Of a stretch of 64,000 nucleotides of DNA, positions 25,652 through 35,144 are shown in pieces. Made by a program: the position numbers and the translations under genes. The stretch is from Pyrinomonadaceae bacterium (GTDB lineage Bacteria; Acidobacteriota; Blastocatellia; Pyrinomonadales; Pyrinomonadaceae), in assembly GCA_028284415.1 (NCBI GenBank), contig JANQRU010000005.1, positions 434,001 to 498,000 on the forward strand, given 5' to 3'. The notes under the pieces are model-generated. The model worked only from the letters and a program-made list of their open reading frames with translations. It had not been told where the DNA came from and made no database searches. The number at the start of each line of letters is the position of its first letter. Position 1 is the stretch's first letter.

Positions 25652-27661
25652 TTAATTATTATCGGTTTGTGGCGGTCTTGCCAGAGGAATATCTCCATCG
25701 TCAGGAATCGTTAAAATCGGCTGACGTTTTTTAGGTTTCTTGACTGGTCTCGAACGCAAGATCGGTGGAAGTTTTGGAGGATCAATTGTCAAAGGAGATA
25801 GAGGTGATGTCCGTTTTAAGATCGCTCCGCCACGTCCTGCTGTCCAAAGATTTGTTCCTCCTCGATAGACAATCGTTTGCAATGTATTGCTCGTAATGTT
25901 CGGCTGAATCTCCCAAGTTTCACCACCATCGCCCGTAAATAAAACTCTTCCATTTTCGCCAACGACTATTGCTCCATTCTGGCTGTAAGCAACAACATCA
26001 TAAAATCTTATGTCCAGCGGAGATTCTTTATCTTCCCAGGTTTCGCCACCATCAGTTGTTCTTAAAATTGTCCCTTTTGCTCCGACGGCATAGCCAAATT
26101 TTTCATCGAAAAAACTTAGTGAATAGAGATTTTCTTTAAGATTAGTTTTTATTTTTTCCCAAGTCTCACCGCCATCATTTGTTGTTAAAATCGTTCCTCT
26201 GTCTCCAACGACGATGCCTCGCTTCTTGCTCAGAAAAACAACATCTTCGAGCCAATCATTTGTTCCCGAAACAAGTTTTTCCCAATAAGCTCCTTTCAAA
26301 TTCGTTCGCAGGATCGTTCCTTTTCCGCCAACAACATAGCCTGTATTTTCGTCGATAAAGAAAACCCCTAGCAAATCTTCTTTTGTGTTTGAAATGCCTT
26401 TTCCCCAAGCGGCTCCGCCATTGTTTGTTCGTAGAATTTCTCCTTTATCTCCCACAATGTAGGCGATTTCATCATCAAAATAACTAATCGCATTTAGGCT
26501 TCCGTTAGTTCCTGAATAGACCGGCAACCAAAGTTTTCCACCGTCATTGGTTATCCAAATCCGTCCGCGAGAACCGACTGCCCAGCCGATGTCATTGTCA
26601 TAAAAAGCCAGATCATTTATGTCTTCACGCCCGCCGCGACTCAAGCGTTGCCAACTAAAACCACCATCATCCGTGCGAACAATCAATCCATCATCACCAA
26701 CTGCCCAGCCCGTAAATTTATCAGCAAAGTGCATTGAGATAAGCTTAGGATTTGTTCGAACATTAAATGGAAGCCAAGTCCTACCACCATCTCCCGTCAG
26801 CCAAACTTTCCCGCTACTGTCAGTCATAAACCCTTTCTTTTCATCTGCAAATTCCAAAGAAAGCAAATCAGTACGACTGTAAATATTAATTCTTTCCCAA
26901 TTTTCTCCGCCATCCTCACTAACGACCACACATCCACCGTAGCCGATCGCCACGACCTTTTCTTCTGTTAAAAACTCTGCTCCGGTCAGAAGGCTTTCTC
27001 CACAAGGCATACTTGCTTTCCATGTTTCGCCACCGTCTTTGGTCGTTAAAAGTTTTCCAAGTGTGCCAACGATTACGCTACGTTCGGAATTGAGAGCCGT
27101 AACCTTTAGTAGATGATTTTCTACTCCACTTTTCTGTGGTGTCCAAGTCACGCCACCATCCATGGTTTTCAAAATACTTCCGTAAGTGCCGACAATCCAG
27201 CCTGTCTGAAATTCTTCGCCTATGAACGTCAGGTTATAAAAATGGTCTTTTGATTCAACGGGAATTTTTTTCCATCTTTTACCGCGATTTTTAGTTGTAA
27301 AAACTGTTCCTCTCGCTCCGACAATAAAGGCATTTTTTTCATCTTTTACAAAGACATCGGAGAGTGTTGTATCAAATGGCGTGAGTTGTTTTTTCCAATT
27401 AAAACCACCATCTTCTGTGTATAAAACGGTGCTATCCGAGCCAACTGCATAGCCCGTTTCTTTATCTTTTGTTAAATGAATTGAATAGAGTGTGTTGCCC
27501 TGCGGATTTGGATTTTGCCATTCCCAACCCGGTGATTTTGGCTTTTGAGCGGAAATAGAAATTAGCAAAAAGCAATTAGCAATTAGCAATAAAATAAAAT
27601 ACGAAAGCCAAAACTTCGGCTTCCGCTTTTCACTTGCTATTTTACAATTACTATTTACCAC
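25652..27661 (-). CDS. Secreted Ycf48/HCF136-like beta-propeller protein
   Basis: The 669-residue product has a signal peptide (hydrophobic residues about 19-35, then ISISAQK). It is followed by about 13 repeats of the type 'GWAVGxxGxIxxTxDGGxxW', the signature of the Ycf48-like/BNR propeller family. In phototrophs Ycf48 assists photosystem II assembly; in other bacteria these proteins are secreted with unknown roles. A Pro/Arg-rich tail follows (about 620-669). No ATG exists in the front, so translation starts at GTG 27661, four bases after the RNase HI stop, suggesting coupling. The DNA coding for the signal peptide is made of short repeats. Confidence 0.85.
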   Translation of the reverse strand: MVNSNCKIASEKRKPKFWLSYFILLLIANCFLLISISAQKPKSPGWEWQNPNPQGNTLYSIHLTKDKETGYAVGSDSTVLYTEDGGFNWKKQLTPFDTTLSDVFVKDEKNAFIVGARGTVFTTKNRGKRWKKIPVESKDHFYNLTFIGEEFQTGWIVGTYGSILKTMDGGVTWTPQKSGVENHLLKVTALNSERSVIVGTLGKLLTTKDGGETWKASMPCGESLLTGAEFLTEEKVVAIGYGGCVVVSEDGGENWERINIYSRTDLLSLEFADEKKGFMTDSSGKVWLTGDGGRTWLPFNVRTNPKLISMHFADKFTGWAVGDDGLIVRTDDGGFSWQRLSRGGREDINDLAFYDNDIGWAVGSRGRIWITNDGGKLWLPVYSGTNGSLNAISYFDDEIAYIVGDKGEILRTNNGGAAWGKGISNTKEDLLGVFFIDENTGYVVGGKGTILRTNLKGAYWEKLVSGTNDWLEDVVFLSKKRGIVVGDRGTILTTNDGGETWEKIKTNLKENLYSLSFFDEKFGYAVGAKGTILRTTDGGETWEDKESPLDIRFYDVVAYSQNGAIVVGENGRVLFTGDGGETWEIQPNITSNTLQTIVYRGGTNLWTAGRGGAILKRTSPLSPLTIDPPKLPPILRSRPVKKPKKRQPILTIPDDGDIPLARPPQTDNN

Positions 27662-27665
27662 TTTC

Positions 27666-28124
27666 TTAAATCTCAGATACTCCGATGCTCAAAACCGCTT
27701 CGTCCATAAAATCTTCGTCAACCCTGCCAAGTTCTGCAGTTCGACGGGCGATATCATCAGCAACTTCTTGAACATCGTGTCCAGCGTGTCCTTTTACCCA
27801 TTCCCAAGTAATATCATGTTTTGCCGCCACTTTATCTAATTTTGCCCACCAGTCTTTATTGGATTTTTTACGAAAGTTTCCGAGCATTGTTTGCACAACG
27901 TATCTTGAATCACTCAAAACACGAACCTTGCAAGGCTCAGACAATTGAGCCAAACCGATTTCCGCCGCAGCTATCTCAGATTGCTGATTTGTTGCGACAC
28001 CAAGATACTTTGCAAAAGCTCGCCAGTAACCTTTATAACCCAACAAAGCACACGCACCTGCCCGAGAATTTTTCTGTCCATTGCCGAGTGACGAACCATC
28101 ACAAACTATTGTTACTTCTTTCAT
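27666..28124 (-). CDS. rnhA: Ribonuclease HI
   Basis: The 152-residue enzyme cleaves the RNA strand of RNA-DNA hybrids. The four acidic catalytic positions are present: Asp in 'VCDGSSLGNG', Glu in 'NQQSEIAA', Asp in 'LSDSRYVV' and Asp in 'VADDIARR'. The basic handle region 'RKKSNKDWW' and the 'VKGHAGH' catalytic His loop are also there. The length is normal. It is packed between an HD phosphohydrolase (6-base gap) and the propeller gene in a same-strand cluster of nucleic-acid genes. Confidence 0.95.
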   Translation of the reverse strand: MKEVTIVCDGSSLGNGQKNSRAGACALLGYKGYWRAFAKYLGVATNQQSEIAAAEIGLAQLSEPCKVRVLSDSRYVVQTMLGNFRKKSNKDWWAKLDKVAAKHDITWEWVKGHAGHDVQEVADDIARRTAELGRVDEDFMDEAVLSIGVSEI

Positions 28125-28130
28125 AAATTA

Positions 28131-28703
28131 TTATTCAAAAGCTACTTCTATTTTTTCTGAAAGAGTTTTCCAAACAACCTCACCTGCATCCCCGATATGC
28201 GAAGTCTTTTTCAAAATCTGCTCTTTGCCAATACCGTTTTCATCCCAGCTTTGTCTGTTGTTGTTTAGATTTTGCAAAACAGGCATAACCCGATCAACCG
28301 CCCGTGCAAACTTAGCTTCTTTTGTTTCGCCGTATTCAAACTCCTTCCAGATTTCCAGTAATTCTTCACCAGTTTCTTTCGGCAACATTCCAAAAATTCT
28401 TTGTACGGATTCTAATTCCTTTTCTTTTGCTTCAGCTTTTGCCTTTTCATCAAAAAATATAACGTCCCCGACATCAATCTCGCCAATATCATGAAGAAGT
28501 AACATTTTTATAACCTTTTCAATTTCTATATCTTCATCAGAAACATTGGCTAAGACCATTGCTAAAACCGTAATTTGCCAACTGTGTTCAGCGGAATTTT
28601 CATATCTCTCAAGCCCAATCGGTTTATTTTTGCGAGTGACAGCCTTTAATTTTTCAAGCTCAAGTATAAACTTAAAGCATTCTTCCAAATCTTTTTTCTT
28701 CAT
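28131..28703 (-). CDS. HD-domain phosphohydrolase (YfbR/HDDC2-like 5'-nucleotidase)
   Basis: The 190-residue product has the HD metal-binding pattern of the HD_3 family: His in 'RYENSAEHSW' (near residue 39), HD in 'LLHDIGEIDVGD' and a distal Asp in 'ARAVDRVMPVLQN'. Relatives such as E. coli YfbR dephosphorylate deoxynucleoside 5'-monophosphates, so this is the likely activity. The exact substrate is not shown by the sequence. It begins three bases after the stop of the SbcC-like gene and runs into rnhA, so it is part of the same transcript. Confidence 0.85.
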   Translation of the reverse strand: MKKKDLEECFKFILELEKLKAVTRKNKPIGLERYENSAEHSWQITVLAMVLANVSDEDIEIEKVIKMLLLHDIGEIDVGDVIFFDEKAKAEAKEKELESVQRIFGMLPKETGEELLEIWKEFEYGETKEAKFARAVDRVMPVLQNLNNNRQSWDENGIGKEQILKKTSHIGDAGEVVWKTLSEKIEVAFE

Positions 28704-28706
28704 GTT

Positions 28707-31376
28707 TTATTCTTCACTTTCATCTGCCCGGATAGTCAACACATTATCCACATAGCCTTCAAAAGTATCGTCGTGTGAGATGACAAAAAGTTGGTCAAAG
28801 GTTTGTTTATCAGTTATTTGGCTAATTTGTTCAGCGAGACGTTCGCGGCGTTCAATGTCCATATTTGTTGTCGGTTCATCAAAAAATGCGATGCGAACAT
28901 CAGATAATTGTTTGAGAAGTGCGAGGCGAACGGCTAAAGCGGCTGACATTTGTTCGCCACCGGAAAGATTGCCAAAAGGTCTTCTGTGTCCGCTTTCTTC
29001 TAATTCGATTCCGTAATCTTCCGTCCAATGAAGCGTCCGCTCAGCATTTCCCGTTATTTCCCGAAATAGCTGATTTGCTTCGATTGAAACGTGATAAACA
29101 TAATTTTTCGCAACCTGTGGAGCTGCTTCTTTTAAGGTTGTGCGAATAAATGCAGTTGCTTCGCCAACCTTTTCAAGTCTTTCCTTTTCAATAAAATCTT
29201 CCTTCATCATTAGCTTCACAGCTTTCAGACGAGTCATCTCATTTTCTATTTCGCTCTTGCGTTTTTTCGTGTTTTCGAGATTGGTTTTAGTCACAGCAAA
29301 ACTTCTCTCGGCGTCAAGAAGCAGTGCCTTTTCACTCAAATGCTTTTCTTGATCATAATCTTTGTTTACTGTCTCAAATGCAGTTTCAGCGGTTTTTAGA
29401 TTCTCTGATAGAGTTTTGATATCTTTATTAGCTTCTTCAAATTCCTTATGTTTTTCGGGGAGGGATTTTGCGAGCGTTTCATTGGCTAAATACTCTCTGT
29501 GAGCATTGGCGGTTTTATCTCTTAGTTCGGTATATTTGTTCCAATTAAAATCTAAATCTTTGTAGGTCTCAAGTTGCTCAACCTTCCAACGTCTGTCGCT
29601 TTCTAATCTTTCCAAATTGCTTTCGATCTTTGTTCTTTTCTCCCGCAAAGACATTTCATTTTCTATTTCTTTTTCAAGTAATTTGATTTTTTCTCGCGGA
29701 CTTCCAAGAGCTTCAAGTTTTTGCTTTACCTTGATCAATTCACTTTCACTTTTTTCAGCGGTTTTAATTTTTTCTTTTAGAGAATCCTGCTCTTCACGTA
29801 GATTTTTTCCTTCGAAAATGATCTCTTCTTTGCGTTTATAAAGAGTCGGCAAGGTCGCCGCTACATTTTCAGCTTTTTTTGCGGATTCCATAACTACGGC
29901 TAAATCTCTCTGCTCAATTTCCAATCCTTCAATTTTTGCTCCGATGTCTGTAAATTGTTTTGAAATGTAAGTTTCAAGAGTGTCTCCTTCTGCTAAGTTC
30001 AGACATTTTTCGGAGAGAATCGGACACAGACCATTTTTTACTTCCTCCTGAAATTTGCGGTCGGTTTCGAGCCTCGCACGAAACCTTGCCAGTTCATTTT
30101 TTATCTCTTCGTCGCGTTTTTGGTGTGTTAGAAATAAATCACCTTTCTCTTTGTTGGCTTCGGCAAGCTCTATTTCTTTTTTGTTTTCGGAATGCTGTTG
30201 TCGTAGATTAGCAAGCTTTGTTTCAAGACTTTTTATCGAATTATTTATCTGTTCGGTTTTCGCAACTTCTGTGCTCAGAGTATCTTTTTGTTTTTCCAAT
30301 TCTTTTTGTTCATTTGCTTTTGACTTCAGGCTTTCGATCTCTTTGTGAGCTTCTGCGATTTTTTCGAGCTTTTCTTTGGTGATTTGCTGTTCAGATTTTA
30401 CATTTACAATGGCAGTTTCGATCTGTGCCATTTCCTTATTGAGCTTATCGCGTTCGCCTCTTTCTCTTTCAAATTCCTTTAACTTTCCAAGTGCATCAAC
30501 GTGTTTTTCATGATCTGCTTCGATCTCTTTGATTCTTACAGAGGCTTTTTCAGCATTGTCCTTTTCGGTTTCTTTTTGTTTGAGAATAACTTCCGCTTTG
30601 GATTTTTCGTTCGAGAGTTTTTCAAATTCTGATTTCAGTTCATTTACATTTTTTTCAATCTTTTCAAACTTTTTAACTGATTCCTGTTTTTCTTGTACTT
30701 CTTTTTCCAAAGTTTCAAATGTTTCTTCTAAAGTTTTTAGGTTTTCTTGAATCTCCTTTAAATCCTCCTCAAGTTGTTCAAGTCTCGCTAGTTCGCCTTC
30801 CGCACGTGCGATCTTTTCTCTAGCAGTAACTATTTTTCCGTCTATATATCGAACCGTTTCGCGTAACTTATCTGCCCCCTGCCGATATTCTTCGACCTTT
30901 AAAAGTTTATCGAACGCCTTTTTTCTTTCGGTTGGAGTTTCCAAAAAAATCGCCGTAAAAGTCCCTTGCGGAACTCCGATCGCTCGACGAAAAAGTGATT
31001 CCAAATCAGTTCCTGCTTCAACGCCCAAATGTTGCCACAGAAACTTTGTAACCTCTTCTTTTTTATCGGCGATTCTTGTCTTTAACTTTGGATCGTAAAC
31101 GTAGTATCCCGTTCCCGTATCTCTGTGGACAATATATCTTCTTTCATCCAAACTGCTTTCAAATGTAACTCTCGCAACTCCTTTTTTCGCTCCGCGACGC
31201 ACAAAATCACTTTTCTTATAGTCAATCAAATCAAAAAGCGTCCAAGCAATCGCTTCGATGAGCGTAGTTTTCCCTGAGCCATTTTCACCCACAACAGCAG
31301 TCGTTCCACGCTCGAATTCAAATTTGGATTCTTTATGAGATTTTATGTCTTCTAGTTCTATTTTTGTGATGTGCAT
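28707..31376 (-). CDS. SbcC/Rad50-like SMC-family ATPase
   Basis: The 889-residue product has an ABC-type head split by a long coiled coil, as in SbcC and Rad50, which process DNA ends with an SbcD/Mre11 nuclease. Walker A GENGSGKTT is near residue 32, the ABC signature 'LSGGEQMSAALA' and Walker B 'RIAFFDEPTTN' are near the C-terminus. Mid-coil, at the apex, sits CPILSEKC, a Cys-x6-Cys pair in place of the usual CxxC zinc hook. The ATG at 31376 is preferred over the TTG at 31382. No sbcD-like nuclease gene is adjacent in this window; its partner is either elsewhere or different. Confidence 0.88.
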   Translation of the reverse strand: MHITKIELEDIKSHKESKFEFERGTTAVVGENGSGKTTLIEAIAWTLFDLIDYKKSDFVRRGAKKGVARVTFESSLDERRYIVHRDTGTGYYVYDPKLKTRIADKKEEVTKFLWQHLGVEAGTDLESLFRRAIGVPQGTFTAIFLETPTERKKAFDKLLKVEEYRQGADKLRETVRYIDGKIVTAREKIARAEGELARLEQLEEDLKEIQENLKTLEETFETLEKEVQEKQESVKKFEKIEKNVNELKSEFEKLSNEKSKAEVILKQKETEKDNAEKASVRIKEIEADHEKHVDALGKLKEFERERGERDKLNKEMAQIETAIVNVKSEQQITKEKLEKIAEAHKEIESLKSKANEQKELEKQKDTLSTEVAKTEQINNSIKSLETKLANLRQQHSENKKEIELAEANKEKGDLFLTHQKRDEEIKNELARFRARLETDRKFQEEVKNGLCPILSEKCLNLAEGDTLETYISKQFTDIGAKIEGLEIEQRDLAVVMESAKKAENVAATLPTLYKRKEEIIFEGKNLREEQDSLKEKIKTAEKSESELIKVKQKLEALGSPREKIKLLEKEIENEMSLREKRTKIESNLERLESDRRWKVEQLETYKDLDFNWNKYTELRDKTANAHREYLANETLAKSLPEKHKEFEEANKDIKTLSENLKTAETAFETVNKDYDQEKHLSEKALLLDAERSFAVTKTNLENTKKRKSEIENEMTRLKAVKLMMKEDFIEKERLEKVGEATAFIRTTLKEAAPQVAKNYVYHVSIEANQLFREITGNAERTLHWTEDYGIELEESGHRRPFGNLSGGEQMSAALAVRLALLKQLSDVRIAFFDEPTTNMDIERRERLAEQISQITDKQTFDQLFVISHDDTFEGYVDNVLTIRADESEE

Positions 31377-31459
31377 AGGCAAAATCCAAGCTTAAGATTT
31401 GTAGTTTCAGTTTTACGCGATTGCCTTAGATTTTAGAACAAATTTGAGGAAATATGAAT

Positions 31460-32404
31460 TTAAGATTCGGAAGCACGTTTTAATCTATCCATCAAGGCTA
31501 AACCAATTCCTTTCTCTTCAACCTTTTCGCAAAATATTATTTCAATTTTTGCCCTGTCACATTGGCGAAAAAAATCAAAAGCGACCTGAGCATACTGCTC
31601 AATCGATGAGCATATTTTTACTACTTTAAAATCATTTTTTGGTGTGTTCAACCCGATAAATCCGGCATTTTCTGCGCTCTGTCCCCCAAGCTCTGAACTC
31701 TGAATCAATTTAACTTTCGCCCTCGGTGCATAGTGCTTATGCTTTAATCCAGGGCTTTTCGGCACTTCATCCCTTTTTAGTTTATAAAGCTTTGTATTTG
31801 GAATAATCCTTTGTAGATCTTCAAGAGTAATTGCTCCCGTTCGTAAGATCAGTGGAGCATTACCTGTGCAATCCACAACGGTTGATTCCAAACCAATTTC
31901 TGAGATTTCACCTTGCAAGATGCAATCAATTTCTCCGTTTAAATCTTCGTAAACTGCTTCCCAATTGGTCGGCGAAGGTTTGCCGGAAAGATTTGCTGAA
32001 GGAGCAACCAAAGGAGTTTCACAAGCTTGTAAAAACTCCAATGTAAAATCATTTTTTGGCATACGAATGCCGACAGTTTCGAGTCCCGCTGTTGCATTGA
32101 AAGGGACATTTTTTGTCTTTGGCAAGATAATTGTCAGTGGCGAAGGGAAAAATGCTTTGATGAATTTTTGTGCGTTTGGAGTTATTTCAGAGGCTAGAAA
32201 TTTAATCTGTTCGAGGTTTCCGATATGTGCGATCAGAGGATTATCATTGGGGCGTTTTTTTGCTTTGAAAACTTTATCAATGGCTTTTTCATTAAAAATA
32301 TCTGCCCCTAAGCCATAGACAGTTTCAGTTGGAAAGGCGACTATTCCTCCCTTTTTAATTATGTCAGAAGCTTTTGAAACCGATTTTGTGATCAAAGTTT
32401 TCAT
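31460..32404 (-). CDS. L-threonylcarbamoyladenylate synthase, Sua5 type
   Basis: The 314-residue enzyme makes threonylcarbamoyl-AMP for the universal tRNA t6A37 modification. The YrdC-like domain (1-200) has 'GGIVAFPTETVYGLGAD', the Lys/Arg-rich 'KAKKRPNDNPL', 'PSANLSGKPSPT' and 'LESTVVDCTG'. A linker with 'SPGLKHKHYAPRAKV' and a C-terminal Sua5 domain (about 230-314) make it the long Sua5 form rather than short TsaC. It is the first gene of the minus-strand run that continues into the SbcC-like gene after 83 bases. Confidence 0.94.
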   Translation of the reverse strand: MKTLITKSVSKASDIIKKGGIVAFPTETVYGLGADIFNEKAIDKVFKAKKRPNDNPLIAHIGNLEQIKFLASEITPNAQKFIKAFFPSPLTIILPKTKNVPFNATAGLETVGIRMPKNDFTLEFLQACETPLVAPSANLSGKPSPTNWEAVYEDLNGEIDCILQGEISEIGLESTVVDCTGNAPLILRTGAITLEDLQRIIPNTKLYKLKRDEVPKSPGLKHKHYAPRAKVKLIQSSELGGQSAENAGFIGLNTPKNDFKVVKICSSIEQYAQVAFDFFRQCDRAKIEIIFCEKVEEKGIGLALMDRLKRASES

Positions 32405-32422
32405 AAGGTCTCAGAAAAAATA

Positions 32423-32452
32423 TTGACACGTTAAACATTGTTTTTGTATTCT
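32423..32452 (+). promoter_or_regulatory. Sigma-70-type promoter for the response regulator
   Basis: TTGACA (32423-32428) and TATTCT (32447-32452) are separated by 18 bases. The predicted transcript starts near 32459, leaving a leader of about 150 bases before the regulator's ATG at 32610. Confidence 0.5.
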
Positions 32453-32609
32453 TGAAATAGCTTGTCCCCAAGAGTTTTTCACTCGCTTACAAAATAAATC
32501 AAACCCTATAATTTGTCTCCCATTGACAAACGGTTCTACAAAACCTGAGTTTTTTGTGTGCCGAACTTTCCCCTAAATCCACAAATTCCCATACCATTGG
32601 AGGAAAAGT

Positions 32610-33062
32610 ATGTTAACAAATTTACCCGTCTCATCATACTCTCGGACAAGTGCCGGAGTTGAACCCGCAATCGGATTTTCATATCGTAAGAAACCCAAAG
32701 TATTATTAGTTGAAGATGATCCCGTACTTTCTAAAGTTCTATCATTTGCTTTTGAAAATCGCGGCGTCAGCGTCACCGTAGCCAATGATGGCAAAAAGGC
32801 TTTTGAAATGATGGAGCATCTAGATGAACCAAGCTTGGTTTTACTGGATCTAATGCTGCCATTTTATGATGGCTACGAAATTTTACAAAAAATCCGTGAA
32901 GAATCCGGTTGGAAGGATGTTCCGATCATAGTTATGACCTCAAACGGAAGACAAAAATATGCGACTCGTGCATTTAATTCAGGAGCAAATGACTATTTGG
33001 TAAAACCCATCCGATTCGAAGATTTGATGGTCAAGCTTAGAAGTTTTACTGAGTTTTATTAA
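32610..33062 (+). CDS. Single-domain response regulator (receiver only)
   Basis: The 150-residue product has a short Ser/Tyr-rich N-terminal extension (1-28) and one receiver domain. The acidic pair is at D36/D37, the phospho-acceptor Asp at D80, the switch Thr/Ser at T110/S111 and Lys at K132 (LVKP), all intact. There is no output domain, so it acts through protein contacts, as CheY- or Spo0F-like regulators do. The start is fixed by a GGAGG ribosome-binding site 8 bases before the ATG. No histidine kinase gene is nearby, so its partner is unknown. Confidence 0.92.
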   Translation: MLTNLPVSSYSRTSAGVEPAIGFSYRKKPKVLLVEDDPVLSKVLSFAFENRGVSVTVANDGKKAFEMMEHLDEPSLVLLDLMLPFYDGYEILQKIREESGWKDVPIIVMTSNGRQKYATRAFNSGANDYLVKPIRFEDLMVKLRSFTEFY

Positions 33063-33213
33063 TCTACAGAAAGCAAGATTATCACAAGCAATAATTCAGC
33101 TTAATTAGAAATAAATCTGGAAAAATCATTGAATTAAAAGTTCTTAATCCCAGAGGCGACTGGGAAACCGCCCCAAAATACAATTCATTATAATTTTTTC
33201 ACAGATTTTCGAG

Positions 33214-33248
33214 ACGGCGAAGAATTTCAAGTTCTTCGCCGTTTTTTT
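33214..33248 (+). terminator. Intrinsic terminator after the response regulator
   Basis: An 11-bp G/C-rich perfect stem (ACGGCGAAGAA / TTCTTCGCCGT) is followed by seven T residues. It separates the regulator transcript from uvrC. Confidence 0.9.
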
Positions 33249-33299
33249 ATGTAATCTACCTTTCATACATTCGCTCTGAAAAATGTTAAAATTATACAA

Positions 33300-35141
33300 A
33301 TGGATTTACAGGAAAAACTCAAAAACTTGCCGACTGATCCTGGTGTTTATATACATAAAAACGATAAGGGGAAAATCATCTATATCGGCAAGGCGAAGAA
33401 GCTAAGAAATCGAGTTCGTCAGTATTTTCAATCCTCACGAAACCACGATGCAAAAACTCGCAGACTCGTTCGAAACATCGCTGATTTTGAATACATAGTT
33501 ACTGACACAGAAAAAGAAGCTTTGGTTTTAGAATCAAATCTCATTAAAAAACATAAGCCAAAATATAATATTTTATTAAAAGACGACAAACAATATCCTC
33601 ACCTAAAAATTACTAAAGAAGCATTTCCCAAAGTTGTCATCACACGAAAGATATTAAAGGACAAAGCGAAATATTATGGACCTTTTTTGCCTGCATCTCT
33701 GGCAAGAAAAACGCTTGATTTAATCAATAAAACTTTTCAGCTACGCACGTGCAATATCGAAATTGATGGTAAATTGCCAAGACCTTGTTTGGAATATCAT
33801 CTAAAAAGATGCCTTGCTCCTTGCGTTAAAAATCTTTGTAAGCCGGAAGAATATAAAGAAGCAACTCACGACGTAAAATTGCTACTCGAAGGCAAAAATA
33901 AAGAACTTGCTGACGAACTCGAAAAGCGTATGTGGAAGTTTGCCGAAACGCAAAATTATGAACTCGCCGCAAAATACAGAGATTTACAAAAAACCGTCCT
34001 CGCACTCGGTGAACAACAGAAAATGGCAACGACTCCCGACCGTGATGTTGATATTTTTGGCTATTATAGAGAGGAAGGAACACCACGAATCGCCCTGCAA
34101 CTTTTCACAATGCGTGAAGGAAAAATCGTCGGACGGCGTGAGTTTTTCTGGGAAGATTTACCCGAAAAAGATTTCGATGAATCAGAATTTATGAGCGATG
34201 TTCTGTCGCAGTATTATTCAACCGATTATGTTCCGCTCGAAATTCACGTTCCCGTTGACTTTGAAGATCGTGAGAATTTAGAACAGATTTTAACCGAAAG
34301 ACGCGGGCGTAGAGTTTACATACACACACCGCAACGCGGGCAAAAAGCCGAGATGATAAACCTCGTCGAAACCAACGCCAAAATCGCCTTTGAGCAAAGA
34401 TTCCGCGTTCTCAAACCCGATATGGAAAAAGTCTTGGGCGAATTGCAGGAAATTCTCGAACTTCCATATTTTCCCGAACGCATCGAATCCTTTGACATCT
34501 CAAACATTCAAGGAGCAGAAAACGTCGCTGGAATCGTCGCCTTTGAAAACGGTAAGCCGAACCGTTCGGAATATCGTCGCTACAAAATTAAAACCGTCGA
34601 AGGACAAGATGATTTTGCCTCAATGAATGAAGCTGTTTTCCGTCGCTACCGAAGAGCATTAGAAGAAGAAAAACCTTTGCCGAATCTAATCTTTATAGAC
34701 GGCGGAAAAGGACAATTAACCGCAGCAGCAGCAGCAATGCGAGAACTTGATCTTGAAGCAATTCCGCTCGTCGGGTTGGTCAAACCACCACGCCGACATT
34801 CAGAGATTTCGCATCTTCTAATCAAAGGAAAAGAAAATTCACCCGTCGAATTTGAACCGACAAACCCAGTCTTCCGCCTCGTCCAACAAATCCGTGACGA
34901 AACCCACCGAGTCGCCGTCCAATACCACCGCAAACGCCGCGAAATCCGTGATTTCACATCCGAACTCACCGCAATCCCCGGAGTAGGCGAAAAACGCAAA
35001 ATTAAACTATTAAGAAACTTCGGCTCAATCGAAAGAATTGCCCAAGCCGAGAAAAAAGAACTAATTCCAATTGTTGGTGTAAAAACAGCACGAGAGGTTT
35101 TTGAGCATTTTGAAAGACAAAGGAAATTGGCTAAGAAATAA
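33300..35141 (+). CDS. uvrC: Excinuclease ABC subunit C
   Basis: The 613-residue UvrC makes both incisions in nucleotide excision repair. The GIY-YIG domain is at the N-terminus ('PGVYIHKNDKGKIIYIGKAK', residues about 14-33), followed by the Cys-rich 'RPCLEYHLKRCLAPC' segment. A UvrB-binding UVR helix is near 200-235, the RNase H-like endonuclease domain ('ESFDISNIQG', 'FIDGGKGQL') follows, and C-terminal helix-hairpin-helix motifs ('IPGVGEKRKIKLLRNFGS') end the protein. All parts and the length are normal. It stands alone on the plus strand. Confidence 0.97.
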   Translation: MDLQEKLKNLPTDPGVYIHKNDKGKIIYIGKAKKLRNRVRQYFQSSRNHDAKTRRLVRNIADFEYIVTDTEKEALVLESNLIKKHKPKYNILLKDDKQYPHLKITKEAFPKVVITRKILKDKAKYYGPFLPASLARKTLDLINKTFQLRTCNIEIDGKLPRPCLEYHLKRCLAPCVKNLCKPEEYKEATHDVKLLLEGKNKELADELEKRMWKFAETQNYELAAKYRDLQKTVLALGEQQKMATTPDRDVDIFGYYREEGTPRIALQLFTMREGKIVGRREFFWEDLPEKDFDESEFMSDVLSQYYSTDYVPLEIHVPVDFEDRENLEQILTERRGRRVYIHTPQRGQKAEMINLVETNAKIAFEQRFRVLKPDMEKVLGELQEILELPYFPERIESFDISNIQGAENVAGIVAFENGKPNRSEYRRYKIKTVEGQDDFASMNEAVFRRYRRALEEEKPLPNLIFIDGGKGQLTAAAAAMRELDLEAIPLVGLVKPPRRHSEISHLLIKGKENSPVEFEPTNPVFRLVQQIRDETHRVAVQYHRKRREIRDFTSELTAIPGVGEKRKIKLLRNFGSIERIAQAEKKELIPIVGVKTAREVFEHFERQRKLAKK

Positions 35142-35144
35142 AAT

